Positions 34,630-43,712 are shown, counted from the first letter of the stretch. The stretch is 64,000 nt of DNA from Ancylobacter sp. SL191 (GCF_026625645.1 NZ_CP113056.1:186001-250000); one strand, 5' to 3'. Numbers and translations are program-made. Notes: generated by a model not told the origin, from the letters alone.

Positions 34630-35952
34630 ATGAGCAAGTTCTCCCCCTTCACCACCACCCTTTGGTACGCGACCGCATCCCCCGCGCCGGTAACGGCGCC
34701 GCTCAAAGGGCGCGTGAGCGCCGATGTCTGCATTGTCGGGGCGGGTTTCACCGGCCTGACCACGGCGCTCGAACTCGCCCGACAAGGGGTGAAGGTCGTG
34801 CTGCTGGAAGCCCAGGAGGCGGGCTTCGGCGGCTCCGGGCGCAATGCCGGCCATTGCACGCCGACCTTCAGCTATTACAGCATTCCCGCGCTGCGCAAGA
34901 TCCTCGGCGAGCCCTGGGCCGAGCGCCTGATCCACCGCCAGACCCGCGCCAATGACCGGGTTTCGGCGATGATCCGTGATTATCAGATCGACTGCGAGTG
35001 GCAGCAGAACGGTTATGTCATGGGCGCGTTGCGTCCCGGCGCGGTGGACATACTCAAGGGCAAGGTCGACCAGTACAACGCCGTCGGCGCCCGCACCCGG
35101 CTGCTGGACCGCGACGAAGTGACCGCGCTCACCGGAAGCCCGCGCTTCCATGCCGGCTGGTTCCACGAAGAAGCCGGGCACATGAATCCGCTCGGCTATG
35201 CGCGCGGCTTGGCCCGCGCCGCCATGCAGGAAGGCGCCGCGCTCTTCACGCAGTCGCCGGCCGAAGACATCGAACCGGAAGGCTTGCGCTGGAAGGTCAG
35301 GACACCGCACGGCGAGGTGATCGCCGACAAGGTGATCTTCGCCACCGGCGCTTACACCGTGAAGGCGTGGCCGAAGCTCGACCGCAGCTTCAAGATCCTC
35401 AAGGTCTTCGTCTGCGCCACCCAGCCACTCGACCTGGAACTGCGCGCCCGCGTGTTGCCGCAGAACACCACGATGCATGACGGGCGTGGCGATATCTATG
35501 TCTACAAATACAATGCCGAGGGGCGCATCGTCGCTTCCATGTTCCCGATGGGCGCGCGCGGCACGGACATGGCCTACACCCATCAGGTGATGGCAGACCG
35601 GCTGCGCTGGCTGCACCCGCAGATCGCCGGCCCCATTCGCTGGGAATATTTCTGGTACGGCGAGCTCGATATGCAGGTGCGCACCGTGCCGCGCCTATTC
35701 GGCCTGGCGCCTGGCGTCGTGGCGCTCACGGGGCTCTCCGGACGCGGCGTGCCGACCGGTTCCATGCTCGGCGGCATTCTCTCGGAATGGGCCATGGGCG
35801 TGCCCGAGGCCGATCTGTCGCTGCGCATCGAGCCGCTGGAAGCCGCGCCTTTCTACATGGATTATGCGCCGAAGCTGAGGCTGCGCTACTTCCGCTACAC
35901 CGACACCCGCGCTGCACGGCGCGAGGGTGCCGAGCTGCCCCCCCACGCCTGA
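34630..35952 (+). CDS. FAD-dependent oxidoreductase (DAO family, PuuB-like)
   Basis: The 440-residue product has an N-terminal Rossmann FAD motif (DVCIVGAGFTGLTTALELARQG, in parts, residues about 30-55), the DAO-type GGSGRNAGHCTP segment and the C-terminal GLSGRGVPTGSMLGG. This layout is that of gamma-glutamylputrescine oxidase and related amine or amino acid oxidases, which form an imine and H2O2 or pass electrons onward. ATG 34630 is preferred to one 33 bp upstream. It is followed by an SDR gene after 10 bp and lies near an amino acid ABC transporter, so its substrate is probably an imported amine or amino acid. Confidence 0.87.
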   Translation: MSKFSPFTTTLWYATASPAPVTAPLKGRVSADVCIVGAGFTGLTTALELARQGVKVVLLEAQEAGFGGSGRNAGHCTPTFSYYSIPALRKILGEPWAERLIHRQTRANDRVSAMIRDYQIDCEWQQNGYVMGALRPGAVDILKGKVDQYNAVGARTRLLDRDEVTALTGSPRFHAGWFHEEAGHMNPLGYARGLARAAMQEGAALFTQSPAEDIEPEGLRWKVRTPHGEVIADKVIFATGAYTVKAWPKLDRSFKILKVFVCATQPLDLELRARVLPQNTTMHDGRGDIYVYKYNAEGRIVASMFPMGARGTDMAYTHQVMADRLRWLHPQIAGPIRWEYFWYGELDMQVRTVPRLFGLAPGVVALTGLSGRGVPTGSMLGGILSEWAMGVPEADLSLRIEPLEAAPFYMDYAPKLRLRYFRYTDTRAARREGAELPPHA

Positions 35953-35962
35953 GAGGATCATC

Positions 35963-36664
35963 ATGGCTACACGTACCGTTCTCATCTCCGGTGGTGGACG
36001 CGGCATCGGCGCGGCGACTGGCCGGGCGATGATGCAGGCTGGCTGGAACGTGTCGCTCGGCATGCGCGATCCCGGCCTGCCGGATTGGGCCGCGCAGGGC
36101 CCGGGTGAGGTGCAAGCCTGCGCCTATGAAGCGACCGATCCCGGAGCGGCGGAGCGTTGGGTGGCCGAGGCGCGGGCGCGCTTTGGCGGTATTGATGCCG
36201 TGGTGGCCAATGCCGGCATCATGATCCGCAAGGATGTCATCGCCGCCGAGGACGACGAGCTCGCCCGACTGATGGAGGTCCATGTCGCCGCCCCCCGCCG
36301 TCTGGCCAAGGCGGCCTGGGACGACCTGGCCGCCAGCGGGCAGGGACGGGTGATCATCGTCTCCTCGCTCTCCGGCAAACGGGTGAAGTCGGCGGTCTCC
36401 AGCCTCTATTCGGTGTCCAAATTCGCCGCCACCGGCCTTGCCCATGCGCTGCGGCACACCGGCTTCGACAAGGGCATCCGCGCGACCGCCGTCTGTCCCG
36501 GCTTCGTGGCGACCGACATGGGGCTGCCGCTCACCACGCGCAGTGCCGAGGAACTGACCGATCCGGCCGATATCGGCCGCGCCATCCGCTTTCTGATCGA
36601 GCTGCCGAACACCTCGAGCGTCGCCGAATTCGCGGTCAACTGGACGCTGGAGGAGTCGTTCTGA
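35963..36664 (+). CDS. Short-chain dehydrogenase/reductase
   Basis: This 233-residue classical SDR has the cofactor motif SGGGRGIG (9-16), NAG in VVANAGIM, catalytic Tyr149 and Lys153 in YSVSK, and PGFVATDM. It probably oxidises or reduces the carbonyl product made by the preceding oxidase, with which it forms an operon (gap 10 bp, GAGGATC before ATG 35963). The substrate is unknown. It is convergent with the iclR-type gene, with only 7 bp between the stops. Confidence 0.9.
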   Translation: MATRTVLISGGGRGIGAATGRAMMQAGWNVSLGMRDPGLPDWAAQGPGEVQACAYEATDPGAAERWVAEARARFGGIDAVVANAGIMIRKDVIAAEDDELARLMEVHVAAPRRLAKAAWDDLAASGQGRVIIVSSLSGKRVKSAVSSLYSVSKFAATGLAHALRHTGFDKGIRATAVCPGFVATDMGLPLTTRSAEELTDPADIGRAIRFLIELPNTSSVAEFAVNWTLEESF

Positions 36665-36671
36665 CCGCGGA

Positions 36672-37436
36672 TCAGTTGCGGCTCTCGATCAGGTCGATCT
36701 CGGCCCGCAACAGGGCGGCGTAGGTCTCGACGAAGCCCGGCACGATCTTGGCGCAGAGAAAGGTGAAGCCCAGCGAGGCCACTGGCACGCCGGCCTCGTC
36801 GAGGATCGGCATGGCGACACCCGCGATGCCGGGAATAAGCTCGCCGATATCGACGGCATAGCCGCGCGCACGCGTTTCCCCGATCAACCTCTCCACCTTC
36901 TCAGTGGGAAGGTCGCGAAAGGCGCAGAAGCGGGATTCGTTGGCGCGCAGGATGAAGTCCTGCTCCTCACGATCGAGGTAGGCCAGCATGGCGATGCTGC
37001 CCGGCCCGGCACCGAGGGGCACGGATCCGCCGATGGAGCCGGTCAGCGTCTGCACCACGCATTCGCCGTCGCGCCGGTCAAGGCAGATGGAATCGTGGTT
37101 GTGGCGGGCCATGAGATGGGTGGTCTCGCCGGTCTTCTTGCGCAGCCGCGCCAGGCTGATCTCGCAGCGGCTGATGAGCCCCGGACCACGGGCGGCGCGG
37201 GCACCGTAGATGAACATCTTGGCGCCCAGCCGGTAGCGTTTGCGCTTGTCGTCGCGGGCCAGCAGCCGATGCCCGACCAGCGTATTGAGGATGCGGTGGC
37301 AGGTGGCGGTATTGAGCCCCGACTGCTGCACCAGATCCTTGAGCGTCATGCCGTCGGTCGCGCCGTCGGCGATGAGGTCCAGCAGCAGGGCAGCGCGGTC
37401 CAGCAACTGGGAGCCATTAGCAGAGGCGATAGCCAT
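36672..37436 (-). CDS. IclR-family transcriptional regulator
   Basis: The 254-residue protein has an N-terminal winged HTH (LLDLIADGATDGMTLKDLVQ, SGLNTATCHRILNTLVGHRLL; about 18-65) and a C-terminal IclR effector domain (about 85-250) with GGSVPLGAGPGSIAMLAYL and GYAVDIGELIPGIAGVAMPI. It sits between the oxidase-SDR pair and the amino acid ABC operon and is divergent from the latter. Repeated CCAC-ATGAAAA-TC motifs near its own start and before the oxidase gene suggest that it controls both units. Confidence 0.92.
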   Translation of the reverse strand: MAIASANGSQLLDRAALLLDLIADGATDGMTLKDLVQQSGLNTATCHRILNTLVGHRLLARDDKRKRYRLGAKMFIYGARAARGPGLISRCEISLARLRKKTGETTHLMARHNHDSICLDRRDGECVVQTLTGSIGGSVPLGAGPGSIAMLAYLDREEQDFILRANESRFCAFRDLPTEKVERLIGETRARGYAVDIGELIPGIAGVAMPILDEAGVPVASLGFTFLCAKIVPGFVETYAALLRAEIDLIESRN

Positions 37437-37440
37437 TTTA

Positions 37441-37457
37441 CCACATAATGAAAAATC
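37441..37457. promoter_or_regulatory. Putative IclR operator in the iclR/ABC intergenic region
   Basis: CCACATAATGAAAAATC, near-identical to CCACTATATGAAAATC at 34509. It lies immediately upstream of the iclR-type ATG, a position suited to autorepression, within a 190-bp divergent promoter region. Confidence 0.45.
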
Positions 37458-37627
37458 ACGAGATCACACCTTGTAGTATGAGATTTTCTGGTAATCAATG
37501 TTTAAAAAACAAGCAGATGAGGCAAAGGCCAAATTTTGACCAATGTCGGCGGAGTGCCGACTTGTCCGCAGCCTCGCCGCTTCTCGCCACGCGACGTCAT
37601 GCTCAACCAGAACCAGAGGGCCGTAAC

Positions 37628-38452
37628 GTGAGAACTTCCATCCTGACCATCGCCGCTGCACTTGCGGTGACGTTCGGCATCAGTGCGGCGAGCGCCGACA
37701 CGCTCGCCGACGCAAAATCCAAGGGCACGCTGACCATCGGCGTGAAGAACGATTATCCGCCCTATGGCTTCCTCAACGACAAGGGCGAGATCGTCGGTTT
37801 CGAAGTCGATCTCGGCAAATACGTCGCCAAGGAACTGCTCGGCCCCGAGGGCAAGGTCGAGCTCGTGCCGGTGGTGGCCGCCAACCGCATCGAGTTCCTC
37901 AACTCCGGGCGCATCGACATCATCTTCGCCACCCTCGGCGTCACCGCCGACCGCGCCAAGGTCATCGACTTCTCGGAGTACTACGTCTCCGCCCCCGGTC
38001 CGTCCGTCATCGCCTCCAAGGCGGCGACCTTCTCCAAGTGGGAACAGCTGAAGGGCCTGACGCTCTGCGGCATTCAGGGCTCGTACTACAACAAGCACCT
38101 GACCGAGGATCTCGGCATCCAGCTCACCGCCTTCAAGACGCAGCCGGAGGCCTATCGCGCGCTCAAGGACAATCGTTGCGTCGGCTTCGTGTTCGACGAC
38201 ATGACCCTGCGCAAGAAGACCGAGGAAGCCGAATGGGCCGACTACAAGATCGCCGTCGATCCCTATGAGTACATTCCGCAGGCCGCCGGCATCCGCAAGG
38301 GTGACGATGCGTTCCGCGCGGCGGTGAACAAGGCGATCACGAAGGCTGAGGCCGAGGGCAAGCTGATCGAGTGGGAAACCACCTATGGCATGCCGCACGC
38401 CGCCTACATCGCCGAGCGCGCGAAGGCCGCCGCCGCGAAGCTGACGCCTTGA
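37628..38452 (+). CDS. Polar amino acid ABC transporter, substrate-binding protein
   Basis: The 274-residue PAAT-type binding protein has a signal peptide (1-24, ending SAASAD) and the motifs GTLTIGVKNDYPPYGFLNDKG in part, VGFEVDLGKYVAKEL and RADVIDF-like RAKVIDFSEYY. Two Cys (CGIQGS and NRCVGF) may form the usual disulfide. The start is GTG 37628 (VRTSILT); the open frame before it has no better start. First gene of a four-gene importer operon with two permeases and an ATPase. Confidence 0.92.
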   Translation: MRTSILTIAAALAVTFGISAASADTLADAKSKGTLTIGVKNDYPPYGFLNDKGEIVGFEVDLGKYVAKELLGPEGKVELVPVVAANRIEFLNSGRIDIIFATLGVTADRAKVIDFSEYYVSAPGPSVIASKAATFSKWEQLKGLTLCGIQGSYYNKHLTEDLGIQLTAFKTQPEAYRALKDNRCVGFVFDDMTLRKKTEEAEWADYKIAVDPYEYIPQAAGIRKGDDAFRAAVNKAITKAEAEGKLIEWETTYGMPHAAYIAERAKAAAAKLTP

Positions 38453-38477
38453 TCCCCCGTCCCGTGGAGTCCTGCCC

Positions 38478-39194
38478 GTGTTCGGTCTCGATTATTCCTG
38501 GCTGAGCGACCCGGTCTATCAGGGGTGGCTGCTCCGTGGGACGCTTAACACCATCGCCTTGGCGCTCGCGTCGTCGGCGATTGCCGTCCTCATCGGCGGC
38601 TTCGGTGCGCTGGCCCTCACCCTGCGCATCGCCTGGCTCGACGCCCTCATCGAGCTGTTCGTCGAGCTGTTTCGCAACACCCCGCCGCTGCTGCAGATGC
38701 TGTTCTTCTACTTCACGCTGAGCACCATCGGCCTGCGGGTGACCGACCCGGCAACCGGGCTCAGCATGCCGCTGCTCTCGGCCTTCGATTGCGCGCTCGT
38801 GTCGCTCAGCCTGTTCGGCGGCGCCCTGTGCATCGAGGCCTTCCGCTCGGGGCTGGACAGCCTGCCGCGTGCCGTCACCGAAGCGGCGCGCTCGCTCGGC
38901 TACAGCCGCTGGGCGCGTTTCCGGCGCATCGAGGTGCCGATCGCCAGCCGCATCTGCCTGCCTGCCCTCACCAACATCCTGACCAACCTGTTCAAGACCA
39001 CCTCGCAGGCCTCGGTCATTACCGTGCCGGAGCTCGTCTATTATGCCGGCCAGATCTACAACGACACCTTCCGCACCGCCGAGGTGATGATCCTCGTGCT
39101 GCTGATCTATGTGACGCTTGTCAGCCTTCTCTCCTGGGGCCTGTCGCGCATCGAGCGCGCGCTCGCCTTCCCCGGCTATGGCAAGGGGAACTGA
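38478..39194 (+). CDS. Polar amino acid ABC transporter, permease 1
   Basis: This 238-residue His/Glu/Gln/Arg/opine-type permease has about five helices. The N-terminal helix block begins LLRGTLNTIALALASSAIAV, and the EAA loop lies in EAARSLGYSRWARFRRIEVPIASR. The start is GTG 38478 with GGAG upstream. It pairs with the next gene product to form the heterodimeric channel. Confidence 0.92.
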   Translation: MFGLDYSWLSDPVYQGWLLRGTLNTIALALASSAIAVLIGGFGALALTLRIAWLDALIELFVELFRNTPPLLQMLFFYFTLSTIGLRVTDPATGLSMPLLSAFDCALVSLSLFGGALCIEAFRSGLDSLPRAVTEAARSLGYSRWARFRRIEVPIASRICLPALTNILTNLFKTTSQASVITVPELVYYAGQIYNDTFRTAEVMILVLLIYVTLVSLLSWGLSRIERALAFPGYGKGN

Positions 39195-39195
39195 G

Positions 39196-40008
39196 ATGCA
39201 GTGGCCCCTGACCTATCACGAGAAGAAGCGGGTGGTGCAGCTTGCCATCGCGCTCACCCTGGCGGCGTGGATCACGGCGGATGCGCTGTCCGGCGGCGCC
39301 GCGCATTGGCAGCGGGTATGGATGCGCCTGCCGCTGCTGCTCACCGGCTCCGGCGACGGCTGGCCGCTGACCGGCGGGTTCGTGCTGAATATTTTCCTCG
39401 GTCTCGGCTCGATGGCCCTCGCGGCGGTGCTGGGCACGCTGCTCGCCTTCGGCATGATGGCGAAGAGCCGGCTCGTTCGCCTGCCCTGCTTCTTCATCAT
39501 GAATTTCCTGCGTAATTCGCCCTGGATCGTGCTGCTGTTCGCGATGCTCTACATCATCCCGTTCAATGTGCGCCTGTTCGGGATCAGCATCGCCGTGCCG
39601 GCCTTCGCCAAGGCGCTGATCGGCCTTGCTTTGCCGACCGGGGCGAACTTCGCGGAGATCATTCGGGGCGCGGTGCAGTCGATCCATTCCGGGCAATGGG
39701 AAGCCGCGCGCGCGCTCGGCTACATGCCCATGGCCATCTATGGCCGCATCATCCTGCCGCAGGCGCTGCGTCGGATGATACCCGGATGGATGAACCTCTA
39801 TGCACTTCTGATGATCGCCACGTCACTGGCGACAGTGACAGGCATTCAGGACGTCGTCACGACGCTGAATACGCTGCTCTCCATGGAGAACGAGCGAGTC
39901 ATCGTCTACTTCTACATCGCCACACTGTTCCTGTTCTTCGCCTATTGCTACCCGATCGCGCTGCTGGCGCGCCGGATGGAACAATCGGTCAAGGGAGATG
40001 CCCTATGA
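39196..40008 (+). CDS. Polar amino acid ABC transporter, permease 2
   Basis: The 270-residue permease has the EAA loop EAARALGYMPMAIYGRIILPQALRR (in parts) and a helical core GFVLNIFLGLGSMALAAVLG. ATG 39196 lies just after the preceding TGA. Its 3' end overlaps the ATPase gene (ATGA at 40005-40008), so the importer genes are translationally coupled. Confidence 0.92.
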   Translation: MQWPLTYHEKKRVVQLAIALTLAAWITADALSGGAAHWQRVWMRLPLLLTGSGDGWPLTGGFVLNIFLGLGSMALAAVLGTLLAFGMMAKSRLVRLPCFFIMNFLRNSPWIVLLFAMLYIIPFNVRLFGISIAVPAFAKALIGLALPTGANFAEIIRGAVQSIHSGQWEAARALGYMPMAIYGRIILPQALRRMIPGWMNLYALLMIATSLATVTGIQDVVTTLNTLLSMENERVIVYFYIATLFLFFAYCYPIALLARRMEQSVKGDAL

Positions 40009-40751
40009 ACCGGGCCGATGCGCTGATCGAACTCGATAGCGTCACCAAGAGCTTCGGCTCCTTTCAGGTGCTCAAGGGCATCTCGCTGAGCGTGAAGGAT
40101 GGCGAGGCGGTGTGCATCATCGGCCCGTCGGGGTCGGGCAAGTCGACCATCCTGCGCTGCATCAACGGCCTGATCCCCATCGACGCTGGCAGCATCCGCG
40201 TTGGCACGCATGAAGTTCACAAGCTGCGCACCGAGAAGCAGATGCGCCCGCTGCGCCATCAGGTGTCAATGGTGTTCCAGCAATACAACCTGTTTCCTCA
40301 CCGCACCGCGCTGCAGAATATCATGATGGCGCCGGTCCAGGTGCTCGGTCATGACCGCAAGGAGGTCGAGGCGCGCGCCCATCGCCTCCTCGCCAAGGTG
40401 CGCCTGTCCAACAAGGCGGATGCCTATCCCGGGCAGCTTTCCGGCGGGCAGCAGCAGCGTGTCGCCATCGCCCGCGCGCTGGCCATGGAGCCGCAGGTGA
40501 TCCTGTTCGACGAGGTGACGGCAGCCCTCGACCCGGAAACCGTCAAGGAAGTCCTCACCGCCATCCGCGAGCTGGTCGACGAGGGGCTGACCTGCATCCT
40601 CGTCACCCACGAGATGAAATTCGCCCGCGAAGTGGCGGACCGTGTCTGCTTCACCGACCATGGCCGCATCGTCGAGAGCGGCCCACCGGCGCAGATCTTC
40701 GACGCGCCGCAGGACGCGCGCACCCGTGAATTCCTCGGACAGGTGCTCTGA
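40005..40751 (+). CDS. Polar amino acid ABC transporter, ATP-binding protein
   Basis: The 248-residue ATPase has Walker [10 protein letters not shown] (40-48), Q-loop FQQYNLFPH, signature LSGGQQQR (145-152), Walker B ILFDE (166-170) and a switch His in THEMKF. The D-loop region reads DEVTAALDPE rather than the common [10 protein letters not shown]. It energises the importer encoded just upstream. Confidence 0.95.
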   Translation: MNRADALIELDSVTKSFGSFQVLKGISLSVKDGEAVCIIGPSGSGKSTILRCINGLIPIDAGSIRVGTHEVHKLRTEKQMRPLRHQVSMVFQQYNLFPHRTALQNIMMAPVQVLGHDRKEVEARAHRLLAKVRLSNKADAYPGQLSGGQQQRVAIARALAMEPQVILFDEVTAALDPETVKEVLTAIRELVDEGLTCILVTHEMKFAREVADRVCFTDHGRIVESGPPAQIFDAPQDARTREFLGQVL

Positions 40752-40887
40752 GAGACGCTCCGAGAGGCCGGCCCCGGATGCAGGGCGCCGGCGAGCTTTT
40801 CCCCGCATTCAGGGCACCCATCGCCGCCATCGGGGCGGCGGCACGGCCGGTCGAGCCGCGGGCGCCCCTTCAAGCAGAGGCAGTGCC

Positions 40888-42195
40888 ATGTCGGCAGCAG
40901 ACATTTTCGCGGAAGGCTTCAAGGCCGAGCCCTATTGGTGGGAAGCCGCCGCGCCGGAGACCGATCTCGATCCGCTTCCTACCCGCGCCGATGCGGTCGT
41001 CATTGGCTCGGGCTATGCCGGGCTCAATGCGGCCACCGAGCTTGCCCGCGCCGGGCTCGACGTGGTGGTGATCGATGGCGGCCGCCTCGGCGAGGGCGGC
41101 TCCACCCGCTCCGGCGGCATGGTGTCGAGCGGTCAGAAACTGGTGGTGGGCGGCGCCATCAAGGGCATCGATCCCGAATTGTTCGACCGCATGATCGGCG
41201 ACAGCATCTCGTCCTTCGACTATCTCCAGACCCTGATCCAGGGCGAAGGGCTCGATGCCGACCTCGCCATCACCGGCCGCTTCTTCGGTGCCCATGCCCG
41301 CTCGCTGGTCGAGCCGACCTGGCGGAACGGACGGATCCTCGCCGAGAAGACCGGCGTGAACGTGCATTTCTACGACCGCGGCACCCAGCGGCAGGTGATC
41401 GGTTCCGATTACTACCATGGCGGCATGGTCGTCGACGAATATGGCGGGCTGCACCCCGGCAAGTACCACCGGGCGCTTCGCGAGCGCGCGCGCAAGGCCG
41501 GCGCCAAGCTGCGCTCGCATGCGAAGGCAGGGCCGGTACGCGATGCCGCCGACGGGCTGAAGCTCGTGCCGACCGAACGCGGCGACATCCTCGCCCGCCA
41601 TGTCGTCAGCGCGACCAATGGCTATACCCGCAAGGACGGTCACCCCGAGCTCGCCCGGCGCATCGTCCCGGTGAAGAGCTATCAGATCGCCACCGAGCCC
41701 CTGCCGCCCGATCTTATCGAAACCCTGATCCCCAAGGCGCGGATGATCTCGGACACCCGCCGCGACGTGATCTATAGCCGCCCCTCGCCCGATGGCAGCC
41801 GCATATTGTTCGGCTCGCGCCCCGGATTCTTCGAGCGCGACGACCGCGAGGCGGCGCCGGCGATCTATGAGCGGATGACGGAGATCTGGCCGGAACTGAA
41901 GGCCTACAAGATCACCCATGCCTGGAGCGGCTTCGTCGGCATGACGGCGGACAAGGTCGCCCATATGGGCACGCGCGACAATTCGGACTTCGCCGCCGGC
42001 TGCAACGGCAACGGCGTCGCGCTGATGTCCTATCTCGGCTACCAGACCGCGCAAAAGATCCTCGGGCGCCAGAACCAGCCCACCGCCTTTGATCGCGACC
42101 AGTTCACCGCGGTGCCGCTCTATTCCGGCAATCCCTGGTTCGTGCCCATCGTGGCGGCCTGGTATCGTCTGCGGGATTGGTCCGAGCGCCGCTGA
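40888..42195 (+). CDS. FAD-dependent oxidoreductase (DAO family), second copy
   Basis: The 435-residue product has ADAVVIGSGYAGLNAATELA (FAD motif, about 34-53), GSTRSGGMVSSGQK and the C-terminal CNGNGVALMSYLGYQTA. It is distantly related to the oxidase at 34630. It sits at the end of the ABC importer operon, 136 bp after the ATPase gene, so it probably oxidises the imported amino acid or amine. ATG 40888 with AGAGG upstream is used; the frame is open for 80 codons before it without support. Confidence 0.88.
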   Translation: MSAADIFAEGFKAEPYWWEAAAPETDLDPLPTRADAVVIGSGYAGLNAATELARAGLDVVVIDGGRLGEGGSTRSGGMVSSGQKLVVGGAIKGIDPELFDRMIGDSISSFDYLQTLIQGEGLDADLAITGRFFGAHARSLVEPTWRNGRILAEKTGVNVHFYDRGTQRQVIGSDYYHGGMVVDEYGGLHPGKYHRALRERARKAGAKLRSHAKAGPVRDAADGLKLVPTERGDILARHVVSATNGYTRKDGHPELARRIVPVKSYQIATEPLPPDLIETLIPKARMISDTRRDVIYSRPSPDGSRILFGSRPGFFERDDREAAPAIYERMTEIWPELKAYKITHAWSGFVGMTADKVAHMGTRDNSDFAAGCNGNGVALMSYLGYQTAQKILGRQNQPTAFDRDQFTAVPLYSGNPWFVPIVAAWYRLRDWSERR

Positions 42196-42310
42196 GGCGG
42201 ACAGATCAGGCATTGTATATCCAGCACCAGATCCGACAATGACGACAACAAGATCGCTGCTTTGCGACGTTGCTCAGTCTTCTGAGCACGGCAGCGTGCT
42301 CTAGCGAAAA

Positions 42311-42336
42311 TGGCGCACCCGAAGAGATTCGAACTC
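42311..42336 (-). other. tRNA-Arg 3'-end-like fragment (possible att site)
   Basis: On the minus strand the sequence is GAGTTCGAATCTC followed by TTCGGGTGCGCCA, which reads as a T-arm half, 3' acceptor strand, discriminator and CCA. As I recall, this matches the 3' end of tRNA-Arg(ACG) in related bacteria. The rest of the tRNA cloverleaf is absent. Such 3' fragments are what is left at the far end of an element that integrated into a tRNA gene, so this may be an attachment-site duplicate. Confidence 0.5.
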
Positions 42337-42376
42337 GTACCACCTCGGCATTTTATACATTCGAAGCGACCTCAGA

Positions 42377-42418
42377 TTTCGCTCAAAAGCGAGTGTCAGA
42401 AACGGTTGAGACATGCCC
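42377..42418 (+). repeat. Left copy of island-flanking repeat
   Basis: The part GCGAGTGTCAGAAACGGTTG-AGACATGCCC (42389-42418) matches GCGAATGTCGGAATCGGTTG-AGACCTGCCC at 60209-60238 at about 25 of 30 positions; similarity extends about 12 bases further left with a 2-base gap. The two copies are in direct orientation about 17.8 kb apart. They may be ends of a decayed insertion element. Confidence 0.5.
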
Positions 42419-42527
42419 ATGACTCAACCGACTCTCCCATACACCTGCAATGGGAACTTCTTCAGGGGTCTACGACTGACGCGCGGAGCTGCGAGGCCGG
42501 CTACCCGATGGATGTTTCACCAACCGT

Positions 42528-43712
42528 TTAAAAATTGATGCGCCGCTCGCCCGCTGACATGCCAAGCACCCGCTCCGTGAGGCGGACCCAGTAGGAGGCG
42601 CCGATTGGCAGCAACGCGTCATTGAAGTCGTAGCCCGCATTGTGCAGGCCGATGCCGGCGCCGCTGCCGAGCCAGAGATAGGCCCCCGGCCTTGCTTCCA
42701 ACATGTAGGCAAAATCCTCCGACGCCATCGAGGAGGCGGGATCGGGGATGACATTGTCAGCCCCCACGGCGTCGCCGGCAGCGGCCTGCGCCAGCGCGGT
42801 CTCGCCGGCCGTGTTGACGGTCGCGGGATAGCGGTAGTCGTACCAGACCTTTCCTTCCGCGCCATGAGCGGCGCAAATGCCGTGGGTGATGGCCCGTAAG
42901 CGCTCTTCCACCCGCGCCCGCACATGGGGGCGAAAGGTGCGAACCGTGCCGCGCAGCACGACCTCTCCGGGAATGATGTTCCAGGCATCGCCACCGTGAA
43001 TCTGCGTGACGCTCACCACGGCGGACTCGTTCGGATCGACACTCCGGCTGGTAATGCTCTGGAGTGACGAGATGATTTCTGCCGCCACCAGTACCGGGTC
43101 GATGCCCAGATGCGGCATGGCACCGTGGGCACCCGTGCCGGTTATCGTCACTTCGAACACGTCGGACGCCGCGAGCATCGGGCCCGGCTTGCCGGAAAAC
43201 GTCCCGAAAGCCTGTCCCGGCCAATTGTGCAGGCCGAAGACTTGGCTCATGGGGAATTTCTCGAACAACCCCTGTTCGACCATCACCTTGCCGCCGCCGG
43301 CCATCTCCTCGGCCGGCTGGAAGATAAAGTGCACCGTCCCGGCGAAATTCCGCGTCTTCGCCAGATGCTGCGCGGCTCCCAACAGCATGGCCATGTGGCC
43401 GTCATGGCCGCAGGCGTGCATCTTGCCCGGCACCGTCGAGCGATAGGGCAGATTGGTCGCCTCCTGGATATCGAGCGCATCCATGTCGGCGCGCAGCCCG
43501 ATCGATGGCCCGCTTTCACGCCCGTGCAGCGTGGCGATGATGCCGGTGCCGGCCAGTCCCTGCTCAAAGGGGATACCGAAACTCGCCAGCTTCTCCGCCA
43601 CAAAGGCCGCGGTACGGTGCTCCTCGAAGGCGGTCTCGGGCATAGCGTGAAGGGCGCGCCGCCACGCGGTCATCTCCGGGTGAAGCGTCACGATCTCGTC
43701 GACGAGTGGCAT
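42528..43712 (-). CDS. M20D-family amidohydrolase (hippurate/IAA-amino acid hydrolase type)
   Basis: The 394-residue metallohydrolase has metal ligands in HACGHDGH, QPAEE and HNAG, preceded by RRALHAMPETAFEEHRTAAF and the lid domain with GAHGAMPHLGIDPV. Family members cleave N-acyl or aromatic amides such as hippurate, indole-acetyl amino acids or N-acetyl amino acids. The ATG at 43710-43712 (MPLVDEIVTLHPEM) fits the family; the frame opens 26 codons earlier. A TTGC-N7-GCAA site lies about 92 bp upstream, linking it to the other island genes. Confidence 0.9.
   Translation of the reverse strand: MPLVDEIVTLHPEMTAWRRALHAMPETAFEEHRTAAFVAEKLASFGIPFEQGLAGTGIIATLHGRESGPSIGLRADMDALDIQEATNLPYRSTVPGKMHACGHDGHMAMLLGAAQHLAKTRNFAGTVHFIFQPAEEMAGGGKVMVEQGLFEKFPMSQVFGLHNWPGQAFGTFSGKPGPMLAASDVFEVTITGTGAHGAMPHLGIDPVLVAAEIISSLQSITSRSVDPNESAVVSVTQIHGGDAWNIIPGEVVLRGTVRTFRPHVRARVEERLRAITHGICAAHGAEGKVWYDYRYPATVNTAGETALAQAAAGDAVGADNVIPDPASSMASEDFAYMLEARPGAYLWLGSGAGIGLHNAGYDFNDALLPIGASYWVRLTERVLGMSAGERRINF

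Larger units (their letters stand above)
42196..42527. other. Intergenic junction region at the edge of the catabolic island
   Basis: This 330-bp stretch has no gene. It holds the 26-bp tRNA 3'-end-like sequence at 42311-42336 and one copy of a repeat (42377-42418) that recurs at 60195-60238. GC content is visibly lower than in the flanking genes. It looks like a recombination junction. Confidence 0.55.

Noticed and set aside
42311..42420. Complete tRNA gene
   Set aside because: Only the T-arm and acceptor 3' strand can be read; no D-arm, anticodon arm or pairing 5' acceptor strand is found nearby.
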